Below are positions 1 to 7,588 of a stretch of 25,846 nucleotides of DNA, piece by piece. The notes under the pieces are model-generated. The model was given only the letters and a program-made list of their open reading frames with translations, ran no database searches and was not told the origin of the DNA. Both the position numbers and the translations under genes were made by a program. Numbering within the stretch: the first letter of the stretch is position 1; the number at the start of each line of letters is the position of its first letter. Origin of the DNA: an uncultured Prevotella sp. (GTDB lineage: Bacteria > Bacteroidota > Bacteroidia > Bacteroidales > Bacteroidaceae); contig URLI01000028.1 in NCBI GenBank assembly GCA_900548585.1, positions 1 to 25,846 on the forward strand, read 5' to 3'.

Positions 1-1
1 G

Positions 2-3000
2 CGCGTGGCAGCAAGGGAGAGCGTGCCGCCGGCGGAGAGGTATGCCGAGAACTCGGTGCTGGCAACAGGACGGTGGGCAAAGATAAGGGTGGCTGAGAGC
101 GGCATACACCAACTCACCGACGATGTAATAAAGCGCGCGGGATTCTCAGGTCAGGGGAATGTGAAAATATACGGATACGGCGGAGCGTTGCAGAACGAGG
201 AACTCGTGGGCGAGGAACTCGTGGCTCTCGACGACCTGAAGGAGGTGCCGACCTGCACGGTAAACGGGCGGCGGCTGTTCTACGCGCAGGGTCCCGTAAG
301 CTGGAAGAACGGCAAGGACCGCGTGCGCAATCCTTACTCCGACTACGGATATTATTTCATAACGCAGTCGGAGGAAGCGCCGCTCACGCTGTCGGCAGAG
401 GATTTCATCAAAGAAAACTACCCCAAGGACGATGATTTCAACAGCCTGCACGAGATAGACAACTTCGCATGGTTCCGTGGAGGACGCAACCTGTATGAGA
501 ACTCACCGATACGCCCGGGCGAGAGTAAGGAATACATCATCGCACGGAAAGGAAATTCGGACAGCGGAAATCTGAAGGTGGCGGTCTCGGCAGAGAAAAT
601 AGGTGACCAGAGGACGGAAACAACAGTGGAAGTTGAGGTGAACGGCAAGCCGATCGGCCAAATCTCGGTAAAGCCGGAAAAGTATGACGTGGCACATGTA
701 TCGGAGGCCGAGTTCACAGTGGACGGGCTGCAGGACAATAACAAGGTGAACATAATCGTGAGGAGCGGGATGACGGCGCGGCTCGATTATATCTCGCTGC
801 ACACCGATGCCCCAGCTCCTGCGCCGGACATCACCTCGGCGACATTCCCGAAGGCGGAATATGTGTATAACATAACCAACCAGAACCTGCACGCAGACCG
901 AGGCATAAACATGGTGGTAATTGTTCCAACGTCGGGGAAAATCACCGGACAGGCACAGAGGCTTGCCACTTTCCACGAGGAACACGACGGCATGAAGGTC
1001 AAGGTGGTGCCGGCGGACGAACTGTACAACGAGTTCGCGTCTGGCACGCCGGATGCCAATGCCTACCGCAGATACCTAAAGATGCTGTACGACAGGGCAG
1101 GCAATGATGCCGAAATGCCGCGATATTTGTTGCTCTTTGGCGACTGCGCATGGGACAACAGGATGAGGATAAGTGACTTCAGGAACCACTCTGTCGACGA
1201 TTTCCTGCTCTGCTACGAGAGCGAGAACTCGTATAGCCACACCGACTGCTACATAGACGACGGCTTCTTCTGCGTGCTTGACGATGGCGAGGGGGCAGAC
1301 CTGACCGGCAGCGACATGCACGACATGGCCGTCGGGCGCATCACGGCGCGCAACGACATTGAGGCAAAGATTGTGGTGGACAAGACAATCAACTACATCA
1401 ACAACGCCAACGCCGGGGCATGGCAGAACGTGGTGATGTTCATGGGCGACGACGGGAACGGCAACAATCACATGGAGGACTCGGAAGCGGCGGCCAAACA
1501 GACGGAGAAGCAGCAGCCGGGAATGGTGGTCAGGCGCGTGATGTGGGACGCCTACCAGTTGCAGGGCAGCTCCACGGGAAAGACATTCCCGGGGGCGAGG
1601 GAAGACATACTGCAGCAGCAGAAGCGCGGGGCGTTAATCATGGACTACTCCGGACACGGGAGCGCGTGGCAGCTGAGCCACGAGGGCGTGGTCAGGCTGA
1701 AGGACTTCAAGGAAACGGAAACGCCCAACCTGCCGCTGTGGATAACGGCATCGTGCGACGTTGCCCCGTTCGACGGTGTTGAGGATAACATCGGCGAGGC
1801 ATCGGTATTCAACCCAAAGGGTGGCGCCGTGGCGTTTTACGGAACAACACGGACGGTGTTCGTGACACGAAATAGATCCATCAATCTCGCATTCATGAAA
1901 TATGTGCTCGGATACACCGACGGCCGCCCGAACACAATCGGCGAGGCGCAGCGGCTGGCAAAGAACGAACTGATTGCCACCGGGCGGGACAATACTGCCA
2001 ACAAACTGCAGTACTCATTGCTCGGCGACCCGGCCCTCGCTCTGAAACTGCCCGTGCTGGAGGCCGTGGTAGACAGCATAAACGGTGTTGGCGTGAATAG
2101 CCCAACACTGCCGAAACTGAAGGCGGGAAGTGTGGCGAGAGTGGAAGGACACATTGAGCGCGGCGGGGTGGAGCAGACCGCTTTCAACGGACTGATGACC
2201 GCTATTGTGAGGGACAGTAAGGTAAAGGTGGTATGCAAGATGCAGGACCCTGATTTAAAAAAGGCATTCATCTTCTATGACCGCAAGAATGTGCTGTTCA
2301 ACGGCTCCGACAGCGTGAGGAACGGAAGGTTCGCCTTCTCTTTCGCCGTGCCTATGGATATGAGTTACACTGACGGGCAGGGACTGATGAACATCTATGC
2401 CATAAATGACGGGAAAACAGAGATAGCGAACGGCAGCACCGAGCGGTTCTTGCTCGGGGGGACGGAGGCCGCAGGCAACGACTCCATCGGACCGTCGATA
2501 TACTGTTATCTCAACTCGCCGTCGTTCGTCAACGGCGGCAAGGTGAATGCCGCGCCGTATTTCGTCGCGCTGATAACCGACAAGAACGGGATAAACACTT
2601 CTGGAAACGGCATAGGGCACGACCTCGAACTTGTGGTGGACGGGGACATGTCGCTGACATTCAACCTGAACGACAATTTCGAGTATGATTTCGGGTCATA
2701 CACGTCGGGAAAGACTTTCTTCGCGCTGCCGGAACTGAATGAGGGACCGCACAGGCTGAAATTCCGCGCCTGGGACATACTCAACAACTCGTCAACGGCG
2801 GAACTGTCGTTCAATGTGGTGAAAGGACTCGTGCCGAACATCTTCGATGTCAGTTGCACGCAAAACCCGGCATCGACAGCAACGACGTTCATCATAAGCC
2901 ACGACTATGTGGGAAACAAACTTGATGTGTGTATCGACATATTCGACATCAGCGGCCGTCACCTGTGGACCTACACCGACAAGGGTGTCACCTCGGCAGG

Positions 3001-3139
3001 GTCGTACACAAAGGACTGGGACCTCACCATCGACGGAGGCGAGCGGCTCAGGACGGGTGTCTATCTGTACCGCGTGCGCATCGGCTCCGACGGAGGCAAC
3101 ATGGTGTCAAAGGCAAAGAAACTTGTCATAATACAATAA
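2..3139 (+). CDS. porU: PorU, type IX secretion C25-family sortase (5' partial)
   Basis: This is the cell-surface sortase of the type IX secretion system (T9SS). In P. gingivalis PorU removes the C-terminal signal of cargo proteins and joins them to A-LPS. The frame is open to the left edge, so the GTG at position 5 is not a true start; about 110 N-terminal residues seem to be missing compared with a P. gingivalis PorU of ~1158 aa. The gingipain-like fold is visible. Numbering from the GTG, a catalytic His (H551) lies in DYSGHGSAW and a catalytic Cys (C584) in WITASCDVAP. Their 33-residue spacing and the offset fit the active-site Cys690 I recall for P. gingivalis PorU. The last ~85 residues form a T9SS C-terminal domain ending in a GVYLYRV...KLVIIQ pattern. 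porV follows after 44 nt, matching the porU-porV-ispF order of P. gingivalis. Confidence 0.93.
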   Translation, partial: RVAARESVPPAERYAENSVLATGRWAKIRVAESGIHQLTDDVIKRAGFSGQGNVKIYGYGGALQNEELVGEELVALDDLKEVPTCTVNGRRLFYAQGPVSWKNGKDRVRNPYSDYGYYFITQSEEAPLTLSAEDFIKENYPKDDDFNSLHEIDNFAWFRGGRNLYENSPIRPGESKEYIIARKGNSDSGNLKVAVSAEKIGDQRTETTVEVEVNGKPIGQISVKPEKYDVAHVSEAEFTVDGLQDNNKVNIIVRSGMTARLDYISLHTDAPAPAPDITSATFPKAEYVYNITNQNLHADRGINMVVIVPTSGKITGQAQRLATFHEEHDGMKVKVVPADELYNEFASGTPDANAYRRYLKMLYDRAGNDAEMPRYLLLFGDCAWDNRMRISDFRNHSVDDFLLCYESENSYSHTDCYIDDGFFCVLDDGEGADLTGSDMHDMAVGRITARNDIEAKIVVDKTINYINNANAGAWQNVVMFMGDDGNGNNHMEDSEAAAKQTEKQQPGMVVRRVMWDAYQLQGSSTGKTFPGAREDILQQQKRGALIMDYSGHGSAWQLSHEGVVRLKDFKETETPNLPLWITASCDVAPFDGVEDNIGEASVFNPKGGAVAFYGTTRTVFVTRNRSINLAFMKYVLGYTDGRPNTIGEAQRLAKNELIATGRDNTANKLQYSLLGDPALALKLPVLEAVVDSINGVGVNSPTLPKLKAGSVARVEGHIERGGVEQTAFNGLMTAIVRDSKVKVVCKMQDPDLKKAFIFYDRKNVLFNGSDSVRNGRFAFSFAVPMDMSYTDGQGLMNIYAINDGKTEIANGSTERFLLGGTEAAGNDSIGPSIYCYLNSPSFVNGGKVNAAPYFVALITDKNGINTSGNGIGHDLELVVDGDMSLTFNLNDNFEYDFGSYTSGKTFFALPELNEGPHRLKFRAWDILNNSSTAELSFNVVKGLVPNIFDVSCTQNPASTATTFIISHDYVGNKLDVCIDIFDISGRHLWTYTDKGVTSAGSYTKDWDLTIDGGERLRTGVYLYRVRIGSDGGNMVSKAKKLVIIQ

Positions 3140-3183
3140 AAACACCGCAAGTCAGTTATTATAGATGATGCACAAGTAAATGC

Positions 3184-4383
3184 ATGACAAAATACCACAA
3201 CAGGATGAATCATAGGACAAGGATAATTTTCATGGCACTGACAATGCTCGTCGCCGTGGCTGCCAGAGCGCAGGACAAGAAGGATTTCTTCAACCCGGTG
3301 AACACATCGGTGACATCGCAGAGCATCGCGCCTGACGCACGCTCCGCAGGAATGGGCGACGTGGGCGTGGCAACCGACCCAGACGTGAACTCGCAGTATT
3401 GGAACCCTGCGAAGTACCCATTCACGATAAGCCGGGCCGGGGTGGCACTCAACTACACACCGTGGCTGCGCCAGCTCGTCAGCGACATGGATCTGGCATA
3501 CATGTCGGGATATTACCGCATCGGCGACTACTCTGCAGTCAGTGCGTCACTGCGCTATTTCTCTCTTGGCGAGGTGATGATGAGCTCGGATGAGAGCCAG
3601 GACAACAAGATGACAATCAACCCTTATGAGATGTCGCTCGACGTCGCCTATTCGCTTATGCTCAGCGAGTCGTTCTCCATCGGTGCAGGGGTGCGCTGGA
3701 TTTACAGTGACCTGACATACAACTACAACGAGGACACATCCCCAGGGTCGGCATTCGCGGCAGACCTCGCAATGTATTACCAGAAATACATAAACATCGG
3801 GCAGCGCGAGTGCCAGCTGGGATTGGGCATGAACATCAGCAACATCGGGTCGAAGATTAATTTCGGCGACGACAACCGCAGCGAGTTCATACCGACAAAC
3901 CTGCGCCTCGGAGCATCGCTCATGGTGCCGATAGACGAGTACAACCGCTTCACTATCGCAGCAGATGCGAACAAACTGCTCGTGCCGACATACCCGAAGA
4001 TAGAGGACGGCGAGTCGAAGTCGGACTATGAGGACCGCGTGTTGCGCGATTATTACGACGTGTCGTCGATAAGCGGCATATTCAAGAGCTTCAGCGACGC
4101 GCCGGGTGGATTCAGCGAGGAAATGCAGGAGATACAGTGGAGCGTGGGAGCGGAATATATTTACAATGACAAATTCTCATTACGCGCCGGCTACCACCAC
4201 GAGAGCGAGAACAAGGGAAACCGGAAGTACTTCACAGTGGGCGCCGGCTTCCGCATGAGCGTGTTCTCACTCGATGCCGGATATGTCATTGCCACGGCAA
4301 AGAGCAACCCCCTCGACCAGACGCTGCGATTCTCGCTGACATTCGACATGGATGGCATAAAGGACTTGTTCCACCGCAGATGA
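3184..4383 (+). CDS. porV: PorV (LptO), T9SS outer-membrane beta-barrel shuttle protein
   Basis: PorV is a FadL-like outer-membrane barrel. In the T9SS it takes cargo from the translocon and works with PorU at the cell surface. The 399-aa product begins with a signal peptide, a hydrophobic run IIFMALTMLVAVAARA followed by Q at about residue 30. Next come the segments typical of PorV: SQSIAPDARSAGMGDVGVA (residues ~45-63), then DVNSQYWNPAKYPF, and later many alternating aromatic strands ending in a SLTFDMDGI tail. A second in-frame ATG lies seven codons downstream at 3205, just after AGG, and could be the real start; both starts leave a signal peptide. The gene lies 44 nt after porU and 13 nt before ispF, so one transcript is likely. 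The family call is firm. LptO is the synonym linked to lipid A deacylation. Confidence 0.93.
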   Translation: MTKYHNRMNHRTRIIFMALTMLVAVAARAQDKKDFFNPVNTSVTSQSIAPDARSAGMGDVGVATDPDVNSQYWNPAKYPFTISRAGVALNYTPWLRQLVSDMDLAYMSGYYRIGDYSAVSASLRYFSLGEVMMSSDESQDNKMTINPYEMSLDVAYSLMLSESFSIGAGVRWIYSDLTYNYNEDTSPGSAFAADLAMYYQKYINIGQRECQLGLGMNISNIGSKINFGDDNRSEFIPTNLRLGASLMVPIDEYNRFTIAADANKLLVPTYPKIEDGESKSDYEDRVLRDYYDVSSISGIFKSFSDAPGGFSEEMQEIQWSVGAEYIYNDKFSLRAGYHHESENKGNRKYFTVGAGFRMSVFSLDAGYVIATAKSNPLDQTLRFSLTFDMDGIKDLFHRR

Positions 4384-4396
4384 TTTTCAGACCGTT

Positions 4397-4873
4397 ATGA
4401 TACGTGTTGGCTTTGGATATGATGTCCACCGCTTGGTGGAGGGCCGCGACCTGTTCCTTGGCGGCATAAAAGTCCCTCACACGATGGGATTGCAGGGTCA
4501 CAGCGACGCCGACGTGCTGATACATGCCATCTGCGACGCGCTGCTCGGGGCTGCCAACATGCGCGACATAGGCTGGCACTGGCCTGACACGGCGGCAGAG
4601 ACAGACGGCATAGACAGCAAGATACTGCTGCGCGAGACGATGAAACTCATTGCTGACAAGGGTTACCGCTTCGGCAACCTTGATGCAACGGTGTGTGCGG
4701 AACGGCCGAAACTTAACCCGCATGTGCCGGCAATGAAGAGATGCCTCGCCGCCATAATGGACACCGACGAGGACAACATTTCCATCAAGGCAACGACAAC
4801 CGAGCGTCTCGGGTTCACCGGGCGCGAGGAGGGACTGTCGGCTTTCGCCACAGTGCTGATAGAGACGGACTGA
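4397..4873 (+). CDS. ispF: 2-C-methyl-D-erythritol 2,4-cyclodiphosphate synthase
   Basis: IspF converts CDP-methylerythritol 2-phosphate to the cyclic diphosphate, releasing CMP, in the cytosolic MEP pathway to isoprenoids. The 158-aa length is standard. Metal ligands are visible as D9 and H11 in GYDVHRL and H43 in VLIHAICDALLGA. H35 sits in the GHSDAD loop, which is followed by DIGWHWPDT. The C-terminal substrate-binding motif TTTERLGFTGREEG is intact. The gene follows porV by 13 nt, the same order I recall in P. gingivalis, so it probably shares the porU-porV transcript although its function is unrelated. A hairpin 32 nt after the stop may end the unit. Isoprenoid precursors also feed the polyprenyl phosphates used by the glycan genes downstream, but that is a general link, not a specific one. 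Confidence 0.97.
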   Translation: MIRVGFGYDVHRLVEGRDLFLGGIKVPHTMGLQGHSDADVLIHAICDALLGAANMRDIGWHWPDTAAETDGIDSKILLRETMKLIADKGYRFGNLDATVCAERPKLNPHVPAMKRCLAAIMDTDEDNISIKATTTERLGFTGREEGLSAFATVLIETD

Positions 4874-4904
4874 CAGTCCACAAGCATCCGTATATTCCGG
4901 GTGT

Positions 4905-4927
4905 AGACCGATTTGGGTCTTAATTTT
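4905..4927 (+). terminator. Probable intrinsic terminator after ispF
   Basis: A 5-bp perfect stem, AGACC (4905-4909) with GGTCT (4916-4920), and a 6-nt loop are followed by TTAATTTT. The hairpin lies 32 nt past the ispF stop, where the porU-porV-ispF transcript should end. The stem is short and the T-run is interrupted, so termination may be partial. Confidence 0.45.
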
Positions 4928-4967
4928 CCCCATCATCACACATAAATTCCAGTGCATTATAAGTGGC

Positions 4968-5007
4968 AAAAAAAACGCGCGGCAATTCTCATCGAACTCC
5001 AGCGCGT
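4968..5007 (-). terminator. Strong intrinsic terminator on the minus strand
   Basis: Read on the minus strand, ACGCGC (5007-5002) pairs with GCGCGT (4980-4975). The loop holds a second stem, AGTTC with GAATT around GATGA, so the hairpin reaches roughly 12-14 bp with small internal mismatches. It runs straight into eight T residues (4975-4968). No minus-strand gene lies between this site and the plus-strand gene at 5364, so what it terminates is unexplained unless the region encodes a small RNA. Confidence 0.65.
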
Positions 5008-5170
5008 AAAAAATATGTTTAACTAAAAAAACCTTCCAAAAACGAAAGACAATCTCGCGACTCTCCTTTGTCAGCCTTTTACAATCATGAAAAACTTACC
5101 TTTATCCAACAACTAAAAACCTAAATATTTAACTACTAATATAAACATTACATTCCCTTTTATTGCGGCG
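4968..5170 (-). ncRNA. Candidate ~200-nt minus-strand small RNA
   Basis: No protein-coding frame of useful size is present on either strand here. Read on the minus strand, the segment starts just after a perfect TAnnTTTG box (5178-5171) and ends with a strong intrinsic terminator (5007-4968), so a discrete ~200-nt transcript is predicted. Internal pairing is possible. A 7-bp long-range stem joins 5142-5148 to 5015-5021, and GACAA/TTGTC (5048-5052 with 5068-5072) closes a 15-nt loop. A segment near 5015-5025 also recurs imperfectly near 5125-5135. The only minus-strand ATG frames are 5 to 11 codons long. It does not match tmRNA, RNase P RNA or SRP RNA signatures that I know. The promoter's -33 element is weak (ATTG at 5202-5199, 20-nt spacer), so expression is unproven. 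Confidence 0.4.
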
Positions 5171-5178
5171 CAAAGGTA
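5171..5178 (-). promoter_or_regulatory. Minus-strand -7 box upstream of the candidate small RNA
   Basis: The plus strand reads CAAAGGTA, which is TACCTTTG on the minus strand, a perfect match to the Bacteroidota TAnnTTTG box. A near-match to the -33 element, ATTG (5202-5199), lies 20 nt upstream. It points left, away from the gene at 5364, into the candidate small-RNA region. Confidence 0.45.
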
Positions 5179-5292
5179 TGCCGATTATAAATGACAGGCA
5201 ATTTATATGCAGTATATTTATTGCTTTTTATGCTTTTCTTGAGGTATATCAATTGTTGTGTGCGGAAACAATATGCAAAATTCTGTTTTTAC

Positions 5293-5323
5293 TTTGTTTT
5301 TAAACAAATTAGGATTACCTTTG
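5293..5323 (+). promoter_or_regulatory. Bacteroidota-type promoter for the glycosyltransferase operon
   Basis: TTTG (5293-5296) and TACCTTTG (5316-5323) are separated by exactly 19 nt, the arrangement recognised by the Bacteroidota primary sigma factor. Transcription should start near 5328, leaving a leader of about 35 nt before the ATG at 5364. Confidence 0.75.
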
Positions 5324-5363
5324 TCTCCTGTATTATAAAGCCCGTAAATGGGAATATTGACTG

Positions 5364-6608
5364 ATGAAGGTATTGATTGTGAGCACGAGCGATGCGAGCG
5401 GCGGAGCCTCGGTGGCAGCCGTTAGACTTGCCGAGGCTCTCAACAACAACGGTGTCGAGGCGCGTATGCTTGTGCGTGAGCGTCTCACGGACAGGCTGTT
5501 CGTGGAGCTGCTGCCGGGGAGATGGCGGCAGAAATGGAACTTCCTGTGGGAGCGTATGCGCATTTTTGCATCGAACATGTTCTCAAGGCGAAACCTGTTC
5601 ACGGTGTCGATTGCCAACGCCGGGCAGGATATAACCCGCACGAGGGCGTTCAGAGAGGCTGACATAATACACCTGCACTGGGTCAACCAGGGAATGCTCT
5701 CGCTCGACGGCATCGCAAAAATCCTCAGAAGCGGCAAGCCAGTGGTGTGGACAATGCACGATATGTGGCAACTCACGGCCATCTGTCACTATGCGCACGA
5801 GTGCCGGCGTTTCACGGCGCAGTGCGGCAACTGCCCATTCCTGCGCTTCCCTCATGAGGGCGATTTGTCGCGGAAAGTGTTCCGGAAGAAGAAGGAAATA
5901 CTATCTGGGACAGACATACGCTTTGTTGCCGTGAGCAAATGGTTGCAGGGCGAGGCACGGCAGAGCACGCTGCTTGCCGGACACGACATACGCGTTGTCC
6001 CCAACGTGCTGTCCCTAACGCGTTTCCGCCTTTTCCCACGCGATGCCTCGCGCCGCCGTCTTGGCATCAGGCAGAAATATGTGGTTATGTTCGGTGCGGC
6101 GCGAATAGACAACGAAATCAAAGGCTTCTCATTTCTTCGCAACGCCTTGGGATATATTGTGGATAAAGGCCTGCTGCCGAAGGAGGAGATTTGCCTGCTG
6201 CTTTTCGGAGGCATTAAGGACGAGGCGGTGCTGCGGGATTTCCCTGTACATTATATATATAAAGGCTATGTGAAGGGCGATGACACGTTGTCGATGATGT
6301 ATTCCGCTGCCAGTTGTGTCGTATCATCGTCGCTGTACGAGACATTCGGGCAGACCCTTATCGAGGCGCTCGCTTGCGGCTGCCTGCCTGTGACGTTCGA
6401 CAACAGCGGACAGACCGACATAGTGCGCCATCGCGAGAATGGCTATCTCGCGCGGTGGAGGGATGCGCGCAGCCTTGCCGAGGGCATCGTTTGGGCGGCT
6501 CTCGACGGTGATGTGGACCGCGCGGCACTGCGGCGCGAGGTCGTTGACAGGTATTCCGAGGACGTGGTGGTACGGCAGTACATTGACATTTACAAAACGA
6601 TGATATAG
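5364..6608 (+). CDS. GT4-family glycosyltransferase
   Basis: This is a cytosolic retaining glycosyltransferase with a GT-B fold; donor and acceptor are unknown. The N-terminus (MKVLIVSTSDASGGASVAAVRLA) is the usual first Rossmann strand with the glycine-rich loop. The second domain carries the family EX7E motif, with E326 and E334 in ETFGQTLIEALACG, followed by NSGQTDIV. In between, after VWTMHDMW, lies a cysteine cluster C141, C147, C154 and C157 (CHY..HEC...CGNCPFL) that I recall from a subset of Bacteroidota GT4 enzymes and that could bind a metal. The ATG lies about 35 nt after a predicted transcription start. A GT2 gene follows after 9 nt, so the two are probably co-transcribed and add successive sugars to a surface glycan. 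The family call is firm and the specificity is open. Confidence 0.9.
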   Translation: MKVLIVSTSDASGGASVAAVRLAEALNNNGVEARMLVRERLTDRLFVELLPGRWRQKWNFLWERMRIFASNMFSRRNLFTVSIANAGQDITRTRAFREADIIHLHWVNQGMLSLDGIAKILRSGKPVVWTMHDMWQLTAICHYAHECRRFTAQCGNCPFLRFPHEGDLSRKVFRKKKEILSGTDIRFVAVSKWLQGEARQSTLLAGHDIRVVPNVLSLTRFRLFPRDASRRRLGIRQKYVVMFGAARIDNEIKGFSFLRNALGYIVDKGLLPKEEICLLLFGGIKDEAVLRDFPVHYIYKGYVKGDDTLSMMYSAASCVVSSSLYETFGQTLIEALACGCLPVTFDNSGQTDIVRHRENGYLARWRDARSLAEGIVWAALDGDVDRAALRREVVDRYSEDVVVRQYIDIYKTMI

Positions 6609-6617
6609 GTTTCCAAG

Positions 6618-7421
6618 ATGATCACATTCAGCATAATAACCATAACATACAATGCTGCGGCAGTACTGTCCAGAACGCTCGAAAGCGTTGCCGCACAGAC
6701 ATACACCGACGTGGAGCATATAATTGTCGACGGCGCTTCCAACGACGGCACTCTTGCCATCGCCGAGGACTACCGCCGGCAATCTGACGGCTTGTGCAAC
6801 GGCCACAGTGTCGTGATAAAGTCAGAGCCTGACCACGGCATCTATGATGCCATGAACAAAGGTCTGGGCATGGCAACCGGCACATACGTCCTCTTCCTTA
6901 ACGCCGGCGACACCTTTGCGTCACCGTCAACGCTTGCGGAGATTGCCGGGGCGGCCCGGCTCGACGGGACGCGGAGCGAGGGGCGGCCGCTGCCGGCTGT
7001 GCTGTATGGCGACACCGACATATACGATGCTGCCGGCAATTTCGTGTGCCACAGGCACTTGTCAGCCCCACGGCGGCTGTCATGGCGTTCGTTCCGCCGT
7101 GGCATGCTGGTGTGCCATCAGGCGTTCTATGCCCGCGCCGACATTGCCGGGCGCACAGCCTACGACCTGAAATACAGGTATTCTGCCGACGTTGACTGGT
7201 GCATAAGGATTATGAAAGAGGCTGAGCGCGACACCCTGCCGATGGTCAATGTCAACCGGGTGGTGGCGCATTACCTGCGCGAGGGTCAGACGACACAGAA
7301 CCACCGCGCGTCGCTTAAGGAGCGTTTCGACGTGATGCGCCGTCACTACGGCATTATCTCAACGCTGCTCATGCACGCCGTTTTCGCTTTCCGTGAGATT
7401 GCGAGGCGGATAGCCGCCTGA
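6618..7421 (+). CDS. GT2-family glycosyltransferase (WcaA-like)
   Basis: This is an inverting GT-A glycosyltransferase of the large GT2 family, resembling those of colanic-acid and O-antigen loci. The N-terminus reads FSIITITYNAAAVLSRTLESV, the standard nucleotide-sugar-binding start, followed by IIVDGASNDGT. The segment SEPDHGIYDAMNKGLGMATG, followed by LFLNAGDTF, marks this GT2 subgroup; the DXD position is represented by AGD. Later DVDWCIRI probably contributes the catalytic base. At 267 aa the length is typical, and no membrane segments are evident apart from a weakly hydrophobic C-terminus. It starts 9 nt after the GT4 gene. The 167-nt gap that follows contains a new promoter, so the operon probably ends here. 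Confidence 0.9.
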   Translation: MITFSIITITYNAAAVLSRTLESVAAQTYTDVEHIIVDGASNDGTLAIAEDYRRQSDGLCNGHSVVIKSEPDHGIYDAMNKGLGMATGTYVLFLNAGDTFASPSTLAEIAGAARLDGTRSEGRPLPAVLYGDTDIYDAAGNFVCHRHLSAPRRLSWRSFRRGMLVCHQAFYARADIAGRTAYDLKYRYSADVDWCIRIMKEAERDTLPMVNVNRVVAHYLREGQTTQNHRASLKERFDVMRRHYGIISTLLMHAVFAFREIARRIAA

Positions 7422-7549
7422 CGTTTTGCGGCCACCATGCTGCCGGCCGTTGTCATTCCGTTTTGCAGACCAGTGCCGGTTACTTTATGAGAGGACATTC
7501 ACCTCAGGCCTGAAGGATGTTGGCCGAATGTTATTTGATGGCTAATTAT

Positions 7550-7580
7550 TTTGCCGTTAGGCAAAGATGGTGTAATTTTG
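7550..7580 (+). promoter_or_regulatory. Promoter of the EptA-like gene
   Basis: TTTG (7550-7553), a 19-nt spacer and TAATTTTG (7573-7580) form a consensus-quality Bacteroidota promoter. Only 8 nt separate the box from the ATG at 7589, so the predicted mRNA would have a leader of a few nucleotides or none. Either the mRNA is nearly leaderless or translation starts further in, for example at the ATG at 7628. Confidence 0.65.
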
Positions 7581-7588
7581 CGGTGTAA

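Larger units (their letters stand above)
4874..5363. other. 490-nt intergenic region with divergent promoters
   Basis: This gap between ispF and the first glycosyltransferase is much more A+T-rich than the flanking genes. From left to right it holds the ispF terminator candidate, the minus-strand terminator and candidate small RNA, a leftward TAnnTTTG box at 5178-5171, about 110 nt of A+T-rich sequence without a clear element, and the rightward promoter of the gene at 5364. No open frame longer than about 20 codons looks real. Confidence 0.6.

Noticed and set aside
4963..5022. A 19-codon plus-strand frame starting at GTG whose product begins like ribosomal protein L33 (VAKKTRGN).
   Set aside because: It matches only over a few residues, arises from the A-run of the minus-strand terminator, and stops after 19 codons with no L33 continuation.
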